Under the pieces are notes generated by a model. It ran no database searches. It saw only the letters and a program-made list of their open reading frames with translations, and had not been told where the DNA came from. Shown here one piece after another: positions 34,998 through 45,070 of a DNA stretch of 64,000 bases. This DNA is from [Zimmermannella] alba NBRC 15616. GTDB taxonomy: Bacteria; Actinomycetota; Actinomycetes; Actinomycetales; Microbacteriaceae. The stretch is taken from contig NZ_BCSO01000001.1 of NCBI RefSeq assembly GCF_001570905.1, positions 434,001-498,000 of the forward strand. Direction: 5' to 3'. Made by a program: the position numbers and the translations under genes. The first letter of the stretch is position 1; every line of letters begins with the position of its first letter.

Positions 34998-36341
34998 ATG
35001 AGCGATCGTTCCCCCGCGCTGCACTCGACAAGTGCGCCGCTTGCCGCACGCATGCGGCCGCGTTCGCTCGATGAAGTCGTCGGGCAGCGGCACCTCTTGC
35101 GTCCCGGCTCGCCGCTGCGCACCCTCGCGTCACCGGATGCTGCTGAGCAGGCAGGTGTGTCCGTCATCCTCTGGGGCCCGCCAGGCACCGGCAAGACGAC
35201 GCTCGCACAGGCCCTCGCAACGACATCCGGTCGTCGGTTCGTGCAGCTCTCGGCCATCCAGGCCGGCGTGAAGGATGTCCGCAAAGCCATGGATGATGCG
35301 CTCACGCAGCGCGACCTCTACGGCATGAATACGCTCCTCTTCCTCGACGAGATTCACCGCTTTACGAAGGCGCAACAGGACGCACTGTTGCCGGGTGTCG
35401 AACAGGGGTGGGTGACGCTCGTCGCGGCGACGACCGAGAATCCGTCCTTCTCGGTCATTTCGCCGCTGCTCTCGCGGAGTCTGCTCCTCACCCTCCAGCC
35501 GCTCGATGACGCAGATCTCGGCGAACTGCTCCGGCGCGCGCTCACTGACCCGCGCGGTGTTCCAGGAGAGCTCGCGCTCGATGAGGAAGCACAGCGGGCC
35601 ATCATCCAGTTCGCATCGGGCGACGCGCGTCGCGCCCTCACGACGCTGGAAGCATCCGCGGCAAGCGCTCACGACGAGGGCGCGACGACGATTACTGCCG
35701 AACATGTCGCCGCGGCAAGTGATCAGGCCCTCCTGCGATACGACCGTGACGGCGACGAGCACTACGACGTCATCTCGGCCTTCATCAAATCGATCCGGGG
35801 GAGTGACCCGGATGCTGCACTCCACTACCTTGCCCGAATGATCGTCGCGGGTGAGGACCCCCGCTTTATTGCCCGGCGCCTCATTATCTCCGCGAGCGAA
35901 GACATCGGTATGGCCGATCCGAGTGCCCTCGGCGTCGCAGTATCTGCGGCCCAGGCGGTCCAGCTCATCGGTATGCCCGAGGGACGGATTCCGCTCAGCG
36001 AAGCGACGGTCTATCTCGCGACCGCTCCGAAGTCGAACGCCGCCTACCTGGCTATCGACGAGGCAATCGCCGATGTGAAGTCCGGGCGCGCGGGCCGCGT
36101 CCCGAATCACTTGCGCGATGCTCACTACGCCGGGGCCAAGCGACTCGGGCACGGAGCCGGATACCGCTATCCGCACGACGACGAGCTTGGTGTCCTCACG
36201 CAGCAATATCTGCCGGACACCCTCCGCGGCGCCGAGTACTACCAACCGAAACAACTCGGTTTCGAACGCGAAGTTCACCCGCGGCTTGCGAAACTCCGAC
36301 GCATTACGCGTGGCGAAGACCGCGAGAAGCCACTAAGCTGA
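34998..36341 (+). CDS. rarA: Replication-associated recombination protein A (RarA/MgsA)
   Basis: A 447-residue AAA+ ATPase related to RuvB and clamp loaders that acts at stalled forks. Walker A is GPPGTGKT (60-67) and Walker B LLFLDEIHRF (D117, E118). Sensor ATTENPSFSVI and the family C-terminal tetramerisation region with YRYPHDDELGV are present. ATG 34998 is the first start matching the family; the upstream site CCAGG is weak. The rarA-rpsD-alaS order is a conserved actinobacterial arrangement. Confidence 0.95.
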   Translation: MSDRSPALHSTSAPLAARMRPRSLDEVVGQRHLLRPGSPLRTLASPDAAEQAGVSVILWGPPGTGKTTLAQALATTSGRRFVQLSAIQAGVKDVRKAMDDALTQRDLYGMNTLLFLDEIHRFTKAQQDALLPGVEQGWVTLVAATTENPSFSVISPLLSRSLLLTLQPLDDADLGELLRRALTDPRGVPGELALDEEAQRAIIQFASGDARRALTTLEASAASAHDEGATTITAEHVAAASDQALLRYDRDGDEHYDVISAFIKSIRGSDPDAALHYLARMIVAGEDPRFIARRLIISASEDIGMADPSALGVAVSAAQAVQLIGMPEGRIPLSEATVYLATAPKSNAAYLAIDEAIADVKSGRAGRVPNHLRDAHYAGAKRLGHGAGYRYPHDDELGVLTQQYLPDTLRGAEYYQPKQLGFEREVHPRLAKLRRITRGEDREKPLS

Positions 36342-36555
36342 TTCGGTCACTGCATTGGATTGATCTGCGGCTGGATCCCCAATGCCTGCGACGGCCTCTG
36401 TAGCCGAGCCGTCGACGACACCCGAATCGCACCGAGTGCGGTTCACCGCGTTTGACGCATCCACAGGAGTTTTGCGCTCTCATCGAGACCGCCTCCGGAT
36501 GCGGAGCACTCCATCTGCGCGCTCACGCGCGCCAAACGATCCGAAAGGCTCATTC

Positions 36556-37185
36556 ATGTCCAAGACCTCCCGCACCCGTTCGAAGGTGCGCCTCTCCCGC
36601 GCCCTCGGCGTGGCCCTCACCCCGAAGGCTGCCCGCGCGATGGAGAAGCGTCCCTACGCTCCCGGCCAGCACGGCCGCACGCGCCGCAAGACCGACTCCG
36701 ACTTCGCAGTGCGTCTGCGCGAGAAGCAGCGTCTGCGCGCCCAGTACGGTCTCCGCGAGAAGCAGCTTCGCATCGTCTTCGAAGAGGCTCGCCGTACCGC
36801 AGGCCTCACCGGTGAGAACCTCGTTGAGCTCCTCGAGATGCGCCTCGACGCACTCGTGCTCCGCGCAGGCTTTGCCCGCACGACCGCTCAGGCTCGCCAG
36901 ATGGTCGTCCACCGCCACATCCTCGTTGACGGCAAGATCGTTGACCGCCCCTCGTTCCGTGTGAAGCCGGGCCAGCAGATCCACGTCAAGCCGCGTTCGG
37001 AAGAGCGTGAGATGTTCCAGGTTGCCGCTGCCGGTGGCCACGCTGAGGTGCTTCCCCCGGTTCCGGGTTACCTCTCGGTTGAGCTCGACAAGCTCCAGGC
37101 TGTGCTCACGCGCCGCCCGAAGCGTGCCGAGGTGCCGATCCAGTGTGACGTCCAGCTCGTCGTTGAGTACTACGCAGCTCGCTAG
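36556..37185 (+). CDS. rpsD: 30S ribosomal protein S4
   Basis: A 209-residue S4 protein that binds 16S rRNA early in small-subunit assembly. It contains YAPGQHGRTRRKTDSDF and an S4 RNA-binding domain at about 99-165 (RLDALVLRAGFARTTAQARQ). Start ATG 36556 follows GAAAGG by 8 nt. A 214-bp untranslated stretch from 36342 precedes it, with room for its promoter and any autoregulatory leader. It is separate from the main ribosomal-protein operons and ends in a strong terminator. Confidence 0.97.
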   Translation: MSKTSRTRSKVRLSRALGVALTPKAARAMEKRPYAPGQHGRTRRKTDSDFAVRLREKQRLRAQYGLREKQLRIVFEEARRTAGLTGENLVELLEMRLDALVLRAGFARTTAQARQMVVHRHILVDGKIVDRPSFRVKPGQQIHVKPRSEEREMFQVAAAGGHAEVLPPVPGYLSVELDKLQAVLTRRPKRAEVPIQCDVQLVVEYYAAR

Positions 37186-37197
37186 TACCTCCCTGCA

Positions 37198-37231
37198 AAA
37201 GGGGCCCATCGCTTCGGCGGTGGGCCCCTTT
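37198..37231. terminator. Terminator after rpsD
   Basis: A 15-bp stem with one G·T pair (37198-37212 and 37217-37231) and a TTCG tetraloop. A-rich and T-rich borders make it usable on both strands. Confidence 0.9.
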
Positions 37232-37359
37232 CCCGTTCGCGCACACCTCATTCACGCAACGCGGGGATGAAGCGGGGCACTATCATCGACAGAGTGCCCA
37301 AAGCGGGTACGGTGCGGTGACGCAGACCGCGCCTCAACAAGCTGATGGAGACAATGCAT

Positions 37360-37728
37360 ATGACCGGTGGCGACATCGCAGGCCTCATTGCAGCGGGCGT
37401 GTTCCTCATTCTCGTGGCCCTGCTCGCAGTTCCCCTCATCAAGCTTGGCGGTGTCCTCGACGAGCTCCGCAAGGGCATCCGCGAGTCGGTCGACTCGATT
37501 ACCCCGACGCTCGCGGAAACGCAGATCACCGTTCGCGAGACGAACAAGCAGCTTCAGAAGGTCGACACGATCACGAACCACGTGTCCGACACGACGAACA
37601 ACGTCTCGAGCCTCGTCGCGCTCACCGCGGCCACGGTCGGTGGCCCGCTCATCAAGCTCGCTGGCTTCACGGCCGCGGCACGCGCTGGCATCATGAGCCT
37701 GCGCGGCGCGAAGAAGCGTTCCCGCTAG
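37360..37728 (+). CDS. DUF948 membrane protein
   Basis: A 122-residue protein with an N-terminal helix (DIAGLIAAGVFLILVALLAVPL), then a helical segment with VRETNKQLQKVDTITNHV, as in DUF948 proteins of unknown function. ATG 37360 lies 8 nt after GGAG; ATG 37345 and 37354 are in frame but overlap that site. It is followed by another small membrane protein and alaS, the conserved order in actinobacteria. Confidence 0.82.
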   Translation: MTGGDIAGLIAAGVFLILVALLAVPLIKLGGVLDELRKGIRESVDSITPTLAETQITVRETNKQLQKVDTITNHVSDTTNNVSSLVALTAATVGGPLIKLAGFTAAARAGIMSLRGAKKRSR

Positions 37729-37756
37729 TCCCGTCACCACCACAAGGAGAGACGTC

Positions 37757-37966
37757 ATGCGTACCACCATTGGTGTTGTCGCCGGCATCGCCGCCGGTTT
37801 GACCATCGCGCACTTCGTGAACAAGACCGAGCGCGGCCACGCGTTCTTCACGCAGGTCAACGAGCAGCTTGACGGCTTCGGTGAAGCCATCCGCGCTGGC
37901 TACGACGCCCGCGTCGAAGAGCTCGAGCACGTCATCGCCGAGCAAGACCGCGCTCACCGCGCCTAA
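37757..37966 (+). CDS. Small hypothetical membrane protein before alaS
   Basis: A 69-residue protein with a short hydrophobic start (TIGVVAGIAAGLTIAHFV) and a charged helical tail. ATG 37757 has AGGAGA upstream. Small proteins of this type commonly sit between DUF948 genes and alaS; function unknown. Confidence 0.75.
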   Translation: MRTTIGVVAGIAAGLTIAHFVNKTERGHAFFTQVNEQLDGFGEAIRAGYDARVEELEHVIAEQDRAHRA

Positions 37967-38007
37967 CTTCATCCCATCCCACTACGTCTTCGAGAGATTC
38001 GACGCAC

Positions 38008-40671
38008 ATGCGCACTGCAGAAATTCGCCAGCGTTACCTTGACTTCATGGAGTCCAAGGGACACCTCATCGTCCCCTCAGCTTCGCTCGTGAGTGACGAC
38101 CCCTCGGTCATGTTCAACATCGCTGGCATGGTGCCGATGGTGCCGTACCTGCTCGGGTCCGAGCAGCCGCCGCGCACCCGCATGGCCGATGTGCAAAAGT
38201 GCATCCGCACGAACGACATCGAAGAGGTCGGCAAGACCCCGCGCCACGGCACCTTCTTCCAGATGCTCGGTAACTGGTCGTTCGGCGACTACTTCAAGCG
38301 CGAAGCCATCACCTGGGCGTGGGAGTTCCTCACGGGCCCCGAAGAAGAAGGCTGCCTCGCGTTCCCGAAGGACCGCATGTGGGCAACCGTCTTCGAGACG
38401 GACGATGAGGCCGAATCGCTCTGGTACGAGTGCACCGACATCGCTGAGGGCCGCGTGCAGCGTCTCGGCCGCTCGGACAACTACTGGCACATGGGTCAGG
38501 CTGGCCCGGGTGGCCCCGACTCCGAGATCTTCTACGACCTCGGTCCCGAATTTGGTCCCGACGGCGGCCCGACCACCGGCCACGACCGCTACGTCGAGGT
38601 CTGGAACCTCGTGTTCATGCAGGACCTCCTCGGCGAGGTTCGTTCGAAGGTCGACTTCGACATCATCGGCGAGCTCCCGAAGAAGAACATTGACACCGGC
38701 ATGGGCCTCGAGCGCATCGCGTTCATCAAGCAGGGTGTCAACAACATGTACGAGATCGACGAGGTTCGCCCGGTGCTCGACCGCGCCGCAGAACTCGCCG
38801 GTGTCGAATACGGCGCCAACCGCGATGACGACGTCCGCCTTCGCGTGATTGCCGACCACGTCCGCTCGGGCCTCATGCTCATGTCGGACGGCGTTGCTCC
38901 CGGCAATGAGGGCCGCTCGTACATCCTCCGCCGCCTGCTTCGCCGCGCCATCCGCGCGATGCGTCTGCTCGGTGTGGAAGGCCCGACGCTGCCGGAGCTG
39001 CTCCCGCTCTCACACGCAGTCATGTCGGAGGGCTACCCGGAGGTCGCTGCAAACTTCGAACGCGTGCAGCGCCTCGCCTACGCGGAAGAGCAGACGTTCT
39101 TGAAGACCCTCGAGCAGGGCACGGCCATCCTCGACGAGGCCGTCAAGGAAACGAAGGCGCAGGGCTCGCAGAGCCTCTCGAGCAAGACCGCCTTCCTTCT
39201 GCACGACACCTTCGGCTTCCCGATCGACCTCACGATGGAAATGGCCGAAGAAGCAGGCCTCACCGTCAGCCGCCAGGCCTTCGACGAGCTCATGAGCGAG
39301 CAGCGTGCACGTGCGAAGGCTGATGCCAAAGCGAAGCGCACCGCTCACGCCGACACGAGCGTGTACTCGGCGATTCGTGCGCAGGGTGAGACGGTCTTCA
39401 CCGGCTACGAGCAGCTCAACCAGGAGACCGAAGTCCTCGGCATCCTGAAGGATGGTGTCTCCGTCTCGAGCACACGCGCTGGCGAGACCGTCGAACTTAT
39501 CCTCAAGGAAACCGCGCTCTACGCAGAGTCCGGCGGCCAGGAAGCCGACTCCGGCACGATCCTCGGCACAGGCAATGGATTTGTCGCAGATGTCGTTGAT
39601 GTGCAGAAGCCGGTGCCGGGTCTCGTCAGCCACACCGTCACTGTGAGCCAGGGCGAAATCGGTGTCGGCGAGCGCGTCGAGACCGTCGTGGATCCTGCCT
39701 ACCGCCGCGCTGCCTGCCAAGCGCACTCGGCAACCCACCTCATCCACGCCGCCCTCCGCGACGTGCTCGGCCCCGACGCACACCAATCCGGCTCGTACAA
39801 CAAGGCCGGCTACATGCGCCTCGACTTCGCGTGGACGCAGCCGCTTTCCGCTGAGACGCGCTCTGAGCTCGAAGAGATCGCCAACAGCGCGATTCGCCAG
39901 AACTACGAGGTCGTCACCCGCGAAATGGCGCTCGACGAGGCGAAGGCCATGGGCGCCCGCGCGCTCTTCGGTGAGAAGTACGGCGCTGTCGTGCGTATGG
40001 TCGACATCGGCGGTGAGTGGTCGCGCGAACTCTGCGGTGGTACCCACGTGGGCAGCTCGGCAGAGATCGGCATCATCAACCTTGTGAGCGAGTCCTCCGT
40101 GGGCTCGGCGAACCGCCGAATCGAGTCGCTCGTCGGCAAGGACGCGTTCAAGGACTTCGCCGCTGAGCGCGCGATTGTGAACCAGCTGAGTCAGAACCTC
40201 AAGGCTCCGCGCGAGCAGCTTGGTGAGCGTGTCCAGGATCTCGTCCAGCAGCTCAAGCAGGCGCAGAAGCGCATCCAGGAGCTCGAGGCTCGCCAGCTCG
40301 CGCAGCGTGTGCCCGAACTCGTGGCGGGTGCCGTTCGCGGTGCACGCGGCGCAGTCGTGGCAGCATCGATCGGCGAGGTCCCCTCAGGCGATGAGCTGCG
40401 CACGCTCGTGCTTCGCGTGCGCGAACAGCTTGGCACCGAGGCCGCGACGGTCGCCCTCGCAGGTGTCGCGAATGAGCGTCCGCTCGTCGTCATTGCCACG
40501 AACGAAGCCTCCCGTGAAGCGGGCGTTCAGGCTGGTGCGCTCGTGCGTATCGCAGCCGGCGTGCTCGGCGGCGGTGGCGGCGGCAAGGACGATGTCGCAC
40601 AGGGCGGTGGCCAGGACGCCAGCCAGATCGAGGCTGCCCTTGCGGCGGTTCGAACGGAGCTGGGCGTCTAG
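38008..40671 (+). CDS. alaS: Alanyl-tRNA synthetase
   Basis: An 887-residue class II synthetase. The catalytic domain includes GMVPMVPYLLG and HGTFFQMLGNWSFGDYF. The editing domain carries zinc ligands in AHSATHLIHAAL and ELCGGTHVG. The C-Ala part includes GGGGGGKDDVAQGGG near the end. ATG 38008 follows only a weak GAGAG. The ruvX start shares the last base of its stop. Confidence 0.97.
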   Translation: MRTAEIRQRYLDFMESKGHLIVPSASLVSDDPSVMFNIAGMVPMVPYLLGSEQPPRTRMADVQKCIRTNDIEEVGKTPRHGTFFQMLGNWSFGDYFKREAITWAWEFLTGPEEEGCLAFPKDRMWATVFETDDEAESLWYECTDIAEGRVQRLGRSDNYWHMGQAGPGGPDSEIFYDLGPEFGPDGGPTTGHDRYVEVWNLVFMQDLLGEVRSKVDFDIIGELPKKNIDTGMGLERIAFIKQGVNNMYEIDEVRPVLDRAAELAGVEYGANRDDDVRLRVIADHVRSGLMLMSDGVAPGNEGRSYILRRLLRRAIRAMRLLGVEGPTLPELLPLSHAVMSEGYPEVAANFERVQRLAYAEEQTFLKTLEQGTAILDEAVKETKAQGSQSLSSKTAFLLHDTFGFPIDLTMEMAEEAGLTVSRQAFDELMSEQRARAKADAKAKRTAHADTSVYSAIRAQGETVFTGYEQLNQETEVLGILKDGVSVSSTRAGETVELILKETALYAESGGQEADSGTILGTGNGFVADVVDVQKPVPGLVSHTVTVSQGEIGVGERVETVVDPAYRRAACQAHSATHLIHAALRDVLGPDAHQSGSYNKAGYMRLDFAWTQPLSAETRSELEEIANSAIRQNYEVVTREMALDEAKAMGARALFGEKYGAVVRMVDIGGEWSRELCGGTHVGSSAEIGIINLVSESSVGSANRRIESLVGKDAFKDFAAERAIVNQLSQNLKAPREQLGERVQDLVQQLKQAQKRIQELEARQLAQRVPELVAGAVRGARGAVVAASIGEVPSGDELRTLVLRVREQLGTEAATVALAGVANERPLVVIATNEASREAGVQAGALVRIAAGVLGGGGGGKDDVAQGGGQDASQIEAALAAVRTELGV

Positions 40672-41144
40672 TGCGCAGCGGGGTCCGACTCGGCATCGAC
40701 GTCGGGAAGGCTCGGATCGGGGTTGCCCGATCCGACTTCCACGGCATGCTCGCATCCCCGGTTGAGACCGTGCCACGTGATCTTGAGGGTGACGCGCACG
40801 TCAAGCCACTTGTGACACTCATCCAGGAACATGAGGCGATCGAGGTGCTCATCGGGCTCCCACTTGCGCTCTCGGGCAACGAGACCGCGTCCACGCAGGA
40901 TGCGCGAAAGGTCGCCGAGCAGCTTGCCGCCGTGTGTCCCGTCCCGATTCGCTACGTGGACGAGCGTCTGTCGACGGTGAGTGCTTCCGTGCAACTTCGT
41001 GCCTCGGGCAAGAAGCCGAGCCGGTCGCGCGATCGCATTGACCAGTTGGCCGCCGTCGTCATCCTGCAGAACGCCCTCGAAGCGGAGCGATCGAGTGGTC
41101 GTCCCCCCGGAACCCTGTTGAACGACGAGTCGGAGGTGCGCTGA
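40671..41144 (+). CDS. ruvX: Putative Holliday junction resolvase/pre-16S rRNA nuclease (YqgF)
   Basis: A 157-residue RNase H-fold protein with GIDVGKARIG (D10), VLIGLPLALSG and YVDERLSTV (acidic residues) plus late D in SRDRIDQLAAVVILQ. E. coli YqgF matures the 16S rRNA 5' end. GTG 40671 begins on the last base of the alaS stop, so the genes are coupled. Confidence 0.92.
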   Translation: MRSGVRLGIDVGKARIGVARSDFHGMLASPVETVPRDLEGDAHVKPLVTLIQEHEAIEVLIGLPLALSGNETASTQDARKVAEQLAAVCPVPIRYVDERLSTVSASVQLRASGKKPSRSRDRIDQLAAVVILQNALEAERSSGRPPGTLLNDESEVR

Positions 41145-41146
41145 TC

Positions 41147-42274
41147 ATGGCCTCATTTGACGAGCTGCTGAGCGGCGACACCGAGGCGAGCGGCCACGAA
41201 CGACGGAGCCGCCGCGAGAAGGAGCGAGCGTCCAAGAAGCCGCGCGTCGTTCGACTGATTGCGCTCGTGCTCGTAGGCGCGGCAATCATGGCCGGCGGAA
41301 TCATGATCGCACCAACAGTCATGAAGATGTTTGCTGGCAACGACTTCAGCGGAGCAGGAAACGGAACGCCCGCCGAGTTCGCCATCACCGAGGGCGACAC
41401 CGGCACCGACATCGCCGAACGTCTCGAAGCGGCTGGCATCGTCAAGTCGAGCGAGGCTGTGCTCGATGAGCTGCGTTCACGCTCCGAAGAACCGGTCTTT
41501 CAGCCCGGCACGTACACTCTGCAGCTCGAAATGAGCGCAGCGGCTGCCATCGACGCGCTCATCGACCCGGCAAACCGAGTCACCGGACGCGTTGTCATCC
41601 CGGAGGGCACCGCGCAGAAGCAGGTGTTTGAGCTCATCGCCGACAGCACGAAGGTGTCCGTGGAGGAGCTCGAAGCCGCCGCCAAGGACCCGCAGGCCTT
41701 CGGCCTTCCCGAGGAAGCGGAGTCGCTTGAGGGCTTCCTTTTCCCGGCGAGCTACGAGTTCGATCCCTCGTTCGACGCGAAGGCCATCCTTGAGACGATG
41801 GTGAAGCGCAGCATCCAGGCCCTTGACGAGCACGGTGTGCCCGCGGATCGCCGCTGGGAGGTCGTGCGCCTTGCCTCGCTCGTGCAGCGTGAGGCTGGTC
41901 TCGCAGAGGACTTCCCGAAGGTTGCCCGCGTCTTCCTCAACCGAATCGACGAAGGCATGAAGCTGCAATCGGATGCGACCGTCGCCTACGGCAGCGGCAA
42001 CACGCACCGGGTGACCACGACCGACGAAGAGCGTGCCGACGCGTCGAACGAGTACAACACCTACGTGCACGATGGTCTCGTCGTGAAACCGATCTCGAAT
42101 CCGGGTGATGTGGCGATCGACGCGGCCATGCATCCCGCCGACGGCAAGTGGCTCTTCTTCGTCACCTGGAACCTCGACACGGGTGAAACGATCTTCTCGA
42201 ACACCTTCGAGGAGCACGAAGTCGCGGTTGCCAAGTGGCAGGCGTGGATGGAAGAGCACCCGGAGTACCAGTAA
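41147..42274 (+). CDS. mltG: Endolytic murein transglycosylase MltG
   Basis: A 375-residue inner-membrane lytic transglycosylase that ends glycan strand growth. A charged cytoplasmic head precedes one membrane helix (about 35-56). The LysM-like domain FAITEGDTGTDIAERLE and the YceG catalytic domain follow, with E249 in LVQREAGLAEDF. The aroE ATG overlaps its stop by one base. Confidence 0.94.
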   Translation: MASFDELLSGDTEASGHERRSRREKERASKKPRVVRLIALVLVGAAIMAGGIMIAPTVMKMFAGNDFSGAGNGTPAEFAITEGDTGTDIAERLEAAGIVKSSEAVLDELRSRSEEPVFQPGTYTLQLEMSAAAAIDALIDPANRVTGRVVIPEGTAQKQVFELIADSTKVSVEELEAAAKDPQAFGLPEEAESLEGFLFPASYEFDPSFDAKAILETMVKRSIQALDEHGVPADRRWEVVRLASLVQREAGLAEDFPKVARVFLNRIDEGMKLQSDATVAYGSGNTHRVTTTDEERADASNEYNTYVHDGLVVKPISNPGDVAIDAAMHPADGKWLFFVTWNLDTGETIFSNTFEEHEVAVAKWQAWMEEHPEYQ

Positions 42275-43164
42275 TGGCCCTCTCACACATCCAGGCCGCC
42301 GTGCTCGGTTCACCGATCGCGCACTCCAAATCGCCGCTCCTGCATGCGGCCGGCTATGAGGCACTCGGCGTGACGGGCTGGGACTACACACGCGTTGAAC
42401 TCGACGAGGAGGCCTTTGACGGCTGGCTGCAGTCCCGCGGCTTCGGATGGCGAGGCGTCTCGGTCACGATGCCGCTCAAGGGCGCAGCGCTCGAATCAGC
42501 TTCCTGGACGGACGAACTCGCCGAGCTCACCGGAGCAGCAAACACGCTCGTGTTTGCAACACCCGAGCCAGATGCTCCATGCGCGGCCTGGAACACAGAC
42601 ATCCACGGGATCGCGGAAGCCCTCCGCGAAGCGGGCACCGTCAGTGCACCACAGGTCGACATTCTCGGCGCGGGCGCCAGCTGTGCGAGCGCCATTGCCG
42701 CACTCACGAGCTTCGACGCGCAGAAGGTACGGATCATCGCCCGCAGCGAAACCCGGGCGGCCGGTCGGCTCGAACTTGTCGAGCGCCTCGGGATGCAAGC
42801 AGAGTTCGTGCCCCTCGCTGAGTGGGGGAGCGCATGCGGTTCGACACTTGTCATGAGCACGCTGCCGGGCACCGTTGGCGGGTCCCTCCACCCGTGTGAG
42901 GAGCTCGTCTCCGAGAGCGCCCTTTTTGACGTCGTCTATGCCCCGTGGCCAAGCCCCCTCGCCACGCGCTGGTTTGCTGCCGAACGGGGCGTCATCGGGG
43001 GAGAAGCGATGCTGCTCCACCAGGCGGTCGAGCAACTGCGCCTCATGACCAGCGTCCGCAGCGACGAAGAACACACCGCCTGGGGCTTGCCAAACATCGA
43101 TTGGGATCACGCAACCGTTGTGCGTGTGACCGCCGCCCTGCGCGCAGCACTCGCATCTGCCTGA
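42274..43164 (+). CDS. aroE: Shikimate dehydrogenase
   Basis: A 296-residue NADP-dependent enzyme reducing 3-dehydroshikimate to shikimate. The substrate site includes SPIAHSKSP, a Lys in MPLKGAAL and Asp in NTDIHGI. The nucleotide site [14 protein letters not shown] departs from the usual GAGGxA form (GAGAS). It begins at the mltG stop and is followed 36 nt later by aroC. Confidence 0.92.
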   Translation: MALSHIQAAVLGSPIAHSKSPLLHAAGYEALGVTGWDYTRVELDEEAFDGWLQSRGFGWRGVSVTMPLKGAALESASWTDELAELTGAANTLVFATPEPDAPCAAWNTDIHGIAEALREAGTVSAPQVDILGAGASCASAIAALTSFDAQKVRIIARSETRAAGRLELVERLGMQAEFVPLAEWGSACGSTLVMSTLPGTVGGSLHPCEELVSESALFDVVYAPWPSPLATRWFAAERGVIGGEAMLLHQAVEQLRLMTSVRSDEEHTAWGLPNIDWDHATVVRVTAALRAALASA

Positions 43165-43199
43165 GGAATCACCCCAGCGCCGCATGGGAGAATGGCAGA

Positions 43200-44465
43200 A
43201 TGCTTCGTTGGCTGACCGCAGGTGAATCCCACGGCCCCGAACTTCTCGCGATCATCGAAGGAGTTCCGGCAGGCCTCGAACTCTCGCGTGACGACATCGC
43301 GCGCGACCTTCAGCGCCGCAAGCTCGGCTATGGCCGCGGTGCCCGCATGAAGTTCGAGCAGGATGAGCTGCATCTTTCGGCTGGCGTGCGGCACGGGAAG
43401 ACGATTGGCTCGCCCATTGGCCTGCGCATCGGCAATGCGGAATGGCCCAAGTGGACCGAGGTCATGAGCGCTGAGCACGTCGATGAGTCGGTCTTCGCCA
43501 CGGGCCGCGGTACCCCGCTCACGAGGCCTCGACCGGGACACGCCGACCTCACTGGCATGCAGAAGTACGGCTTCAATGAGGCGCGTCCCGTGCTCGAGCG
43601 AGCCTCCGCTCGTGAGACGGCAGCTCGTGTTGCCCTCGGCGCGATTGCCAAGCGTTTCCTTCACGAGCTCGGCATTGAGACGGTGAGCCACACGATCTCG
43701 ATCGGAACGGTGAACGTCCCCGAGGATGCTCCAACGCCGACCCTTGCAGATCTCGAGGCGATCGACGCCGATCCGGTGCGTATGTTCGACGCCGAAACGA
43801 GCGCCAGGGCAGTGGCCCACATTGACGAGGTGCGCAAGAGCGCAGACACCGTCGGCGGTGTCGTCGAGGTGTGCGTGCGCGGCCTTCCGTGCGGCCTTGG
43901 ATCGTACGTGCACTGGGACCGTCGACTGGATGCACGACTCGCTGCTGCCCTCATGAGCATCCAGGCAATCAAGGGCGTCGAAGTCGGCGACGGCTTCAAG
44001 ACCGCCGAACGGCTTGGCACTGCAGCCCACGACGAACTCTTTACCTCGCCGGAAGGCATTACCCGCAGCTCCGACCGCGCAGGCGGTATCGAAGGTGGGA
44101 TGTCGATGGGCACGCTCCTGCGCGTGCGCGCCGCCATGAAGCCGATCGCAACCGTTCCGAATGCGCTCGCCACGGTTGACATTGCTCAGGGCATCGATGC
44201 GACCGCCCACCACCAGCGCAGCGACGTCTGCGCGGTACCGGCCGCTGGCGTCGTGGCAGAGGCCATGGTCGCGCTCGAGCTTATGAACGCGATCCTCGAG
44301 AAGTTCGGTGGCGACAGTGTCGGTGAGACGCGCCGCAACCTCGAGGCCTTCATGGGTGCGATCCCGCAGCAGCTTGCAACGAGCGCGAACTCGGCCATCC
44401 CGAATCCCAATCGCCCCATCGATGAGCGAGAACAGGGCGACTCGCGGTCTGCGTGGCGCGTGTGA
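43200..44465 (+). CDS. aroC: Chorismate synthase
   Basis: A 421-residue FMN-dependent enzyme making chorismate from 5-enolpyruvylshikimate 3-phosphate. Signatures are [27 protein letters not shown], and [16 protein letters not shown] near residue 290. ATG 43200 follows GGGAGA by about 8 nt. The stop falls within the aroK start region. Confidence 0.97.
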   Translation: MLRWLTAGESHGPELLAIIEGVPAGLELSRDDIARDLQRRKLGYGRGARMKFEQDELHLSAGVRHGKTIGSPIGLRIGNAEWPKWTEVMSAEHVDESVFATGRGTPLTRPRPGHADLTGMQKYGFNEARPVLERASARETAARVALGAIAKRFLHELGIETVSHTISIGTVNVPEDAPTPTLADLEAIDADPVRMFDAETSARAVAHIDEVRKSADTVGGVVEVCVRGLPCGLGSYVHWDRRLDARLAAALMSIQAIKGVEVGDGFKTAERLGTAAHDELFTSPEGITRSSDRAGGIEGGMSMGTLLRVRAAMKPIATVPNALATVDIAQGIDATAHHQRSDVCAVPAAGVVAEAMVALELMNAILEKFGGDSVGETRRNLEAFMGAIPQQLATSANSAIPNPNRPIDEREQGDSRSAWRV

Positions 44466-45070
44466 ATATCGTCCTCATCGGACCGCCCGCGGCAGGCAAG
44501 TCACGTTCTGGGCGCCGTCTTGCGCGCGCCCTCGATCGTCGATTTGCCGACACTGACAAGCTCATCCAGGCTGCCCACGGTCCCATTCGCACGATCTTTG
44601 AAGAGCAGGGCGAAGCAGCGTTCCGCGCCATTGAACGCGAGACGATTCGTCATGCGCTCACGCAGTTTGATGTCGTGTCGCTCGGCGGCGGCGCGGTCAT
44701 GGACCCAGCGACGCAAGAGCTGCTGCTCCAAGCACCAGTCATTGTTGTCCATCTGACGGTGCGCCCGGAAGCGGTCGCTGAACGTATCGACAACGACAAG
44801 CGTCCCCTCATCAAAAGCCTCGACGATTGGAAGGCACTCGTTGAGGCTCGCCGCGACACCTATGAGCGACTGGCCTCAATCTCGGTCGACACCTCGTTCC
44901 GGCCCATGCGACGGGTCATTGACGACATCCTGGAGCTGCTCGAACAGCACAGTGCGTTGACCGAAGCTGAGGTCGAGCACCTGCAGGCAGCGCGACGAGG
45001 CCGCACCCAGCATGCGCTCCACGACATCGATGGAGACGAGCACGACGATGAAGGAGACGACCAGCCATGA
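44453..45070 (+). CDS. aroK: Shikimate kinase
   Basis: A 205-residue P-loop kinase. Walker A is GPPAAGKS (10-17), with FADTDKLI for shikimate and VVSLGGGAV. The acidic 30-residue tail ([14 protein letters not shown]) is unusual in length. GTG 44453 overlaps aroC by 13 nt; GTG 44462, with a 4-nt overlap, is equally possible. aroB starts inside its stop (ATGA). Confidence 0.93.
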   Translation: MARVNIVLIGPPAAGKSRSGRRLARALDRRFADTDKLIQAAHGPIRTIFEEQGEAAFRAIERETIRHALTQFDVVSLGGGAVMDPATQELLLQAPVIVVHLTVRPEAVAERIDNDKRPLIKSLDDWKALVEARRDTYERLASISVDTSFRPMRRVIDDILELLEQHSALTEAEVEHLQAARRGRTQHALHDIDGDEHDDEGDDQP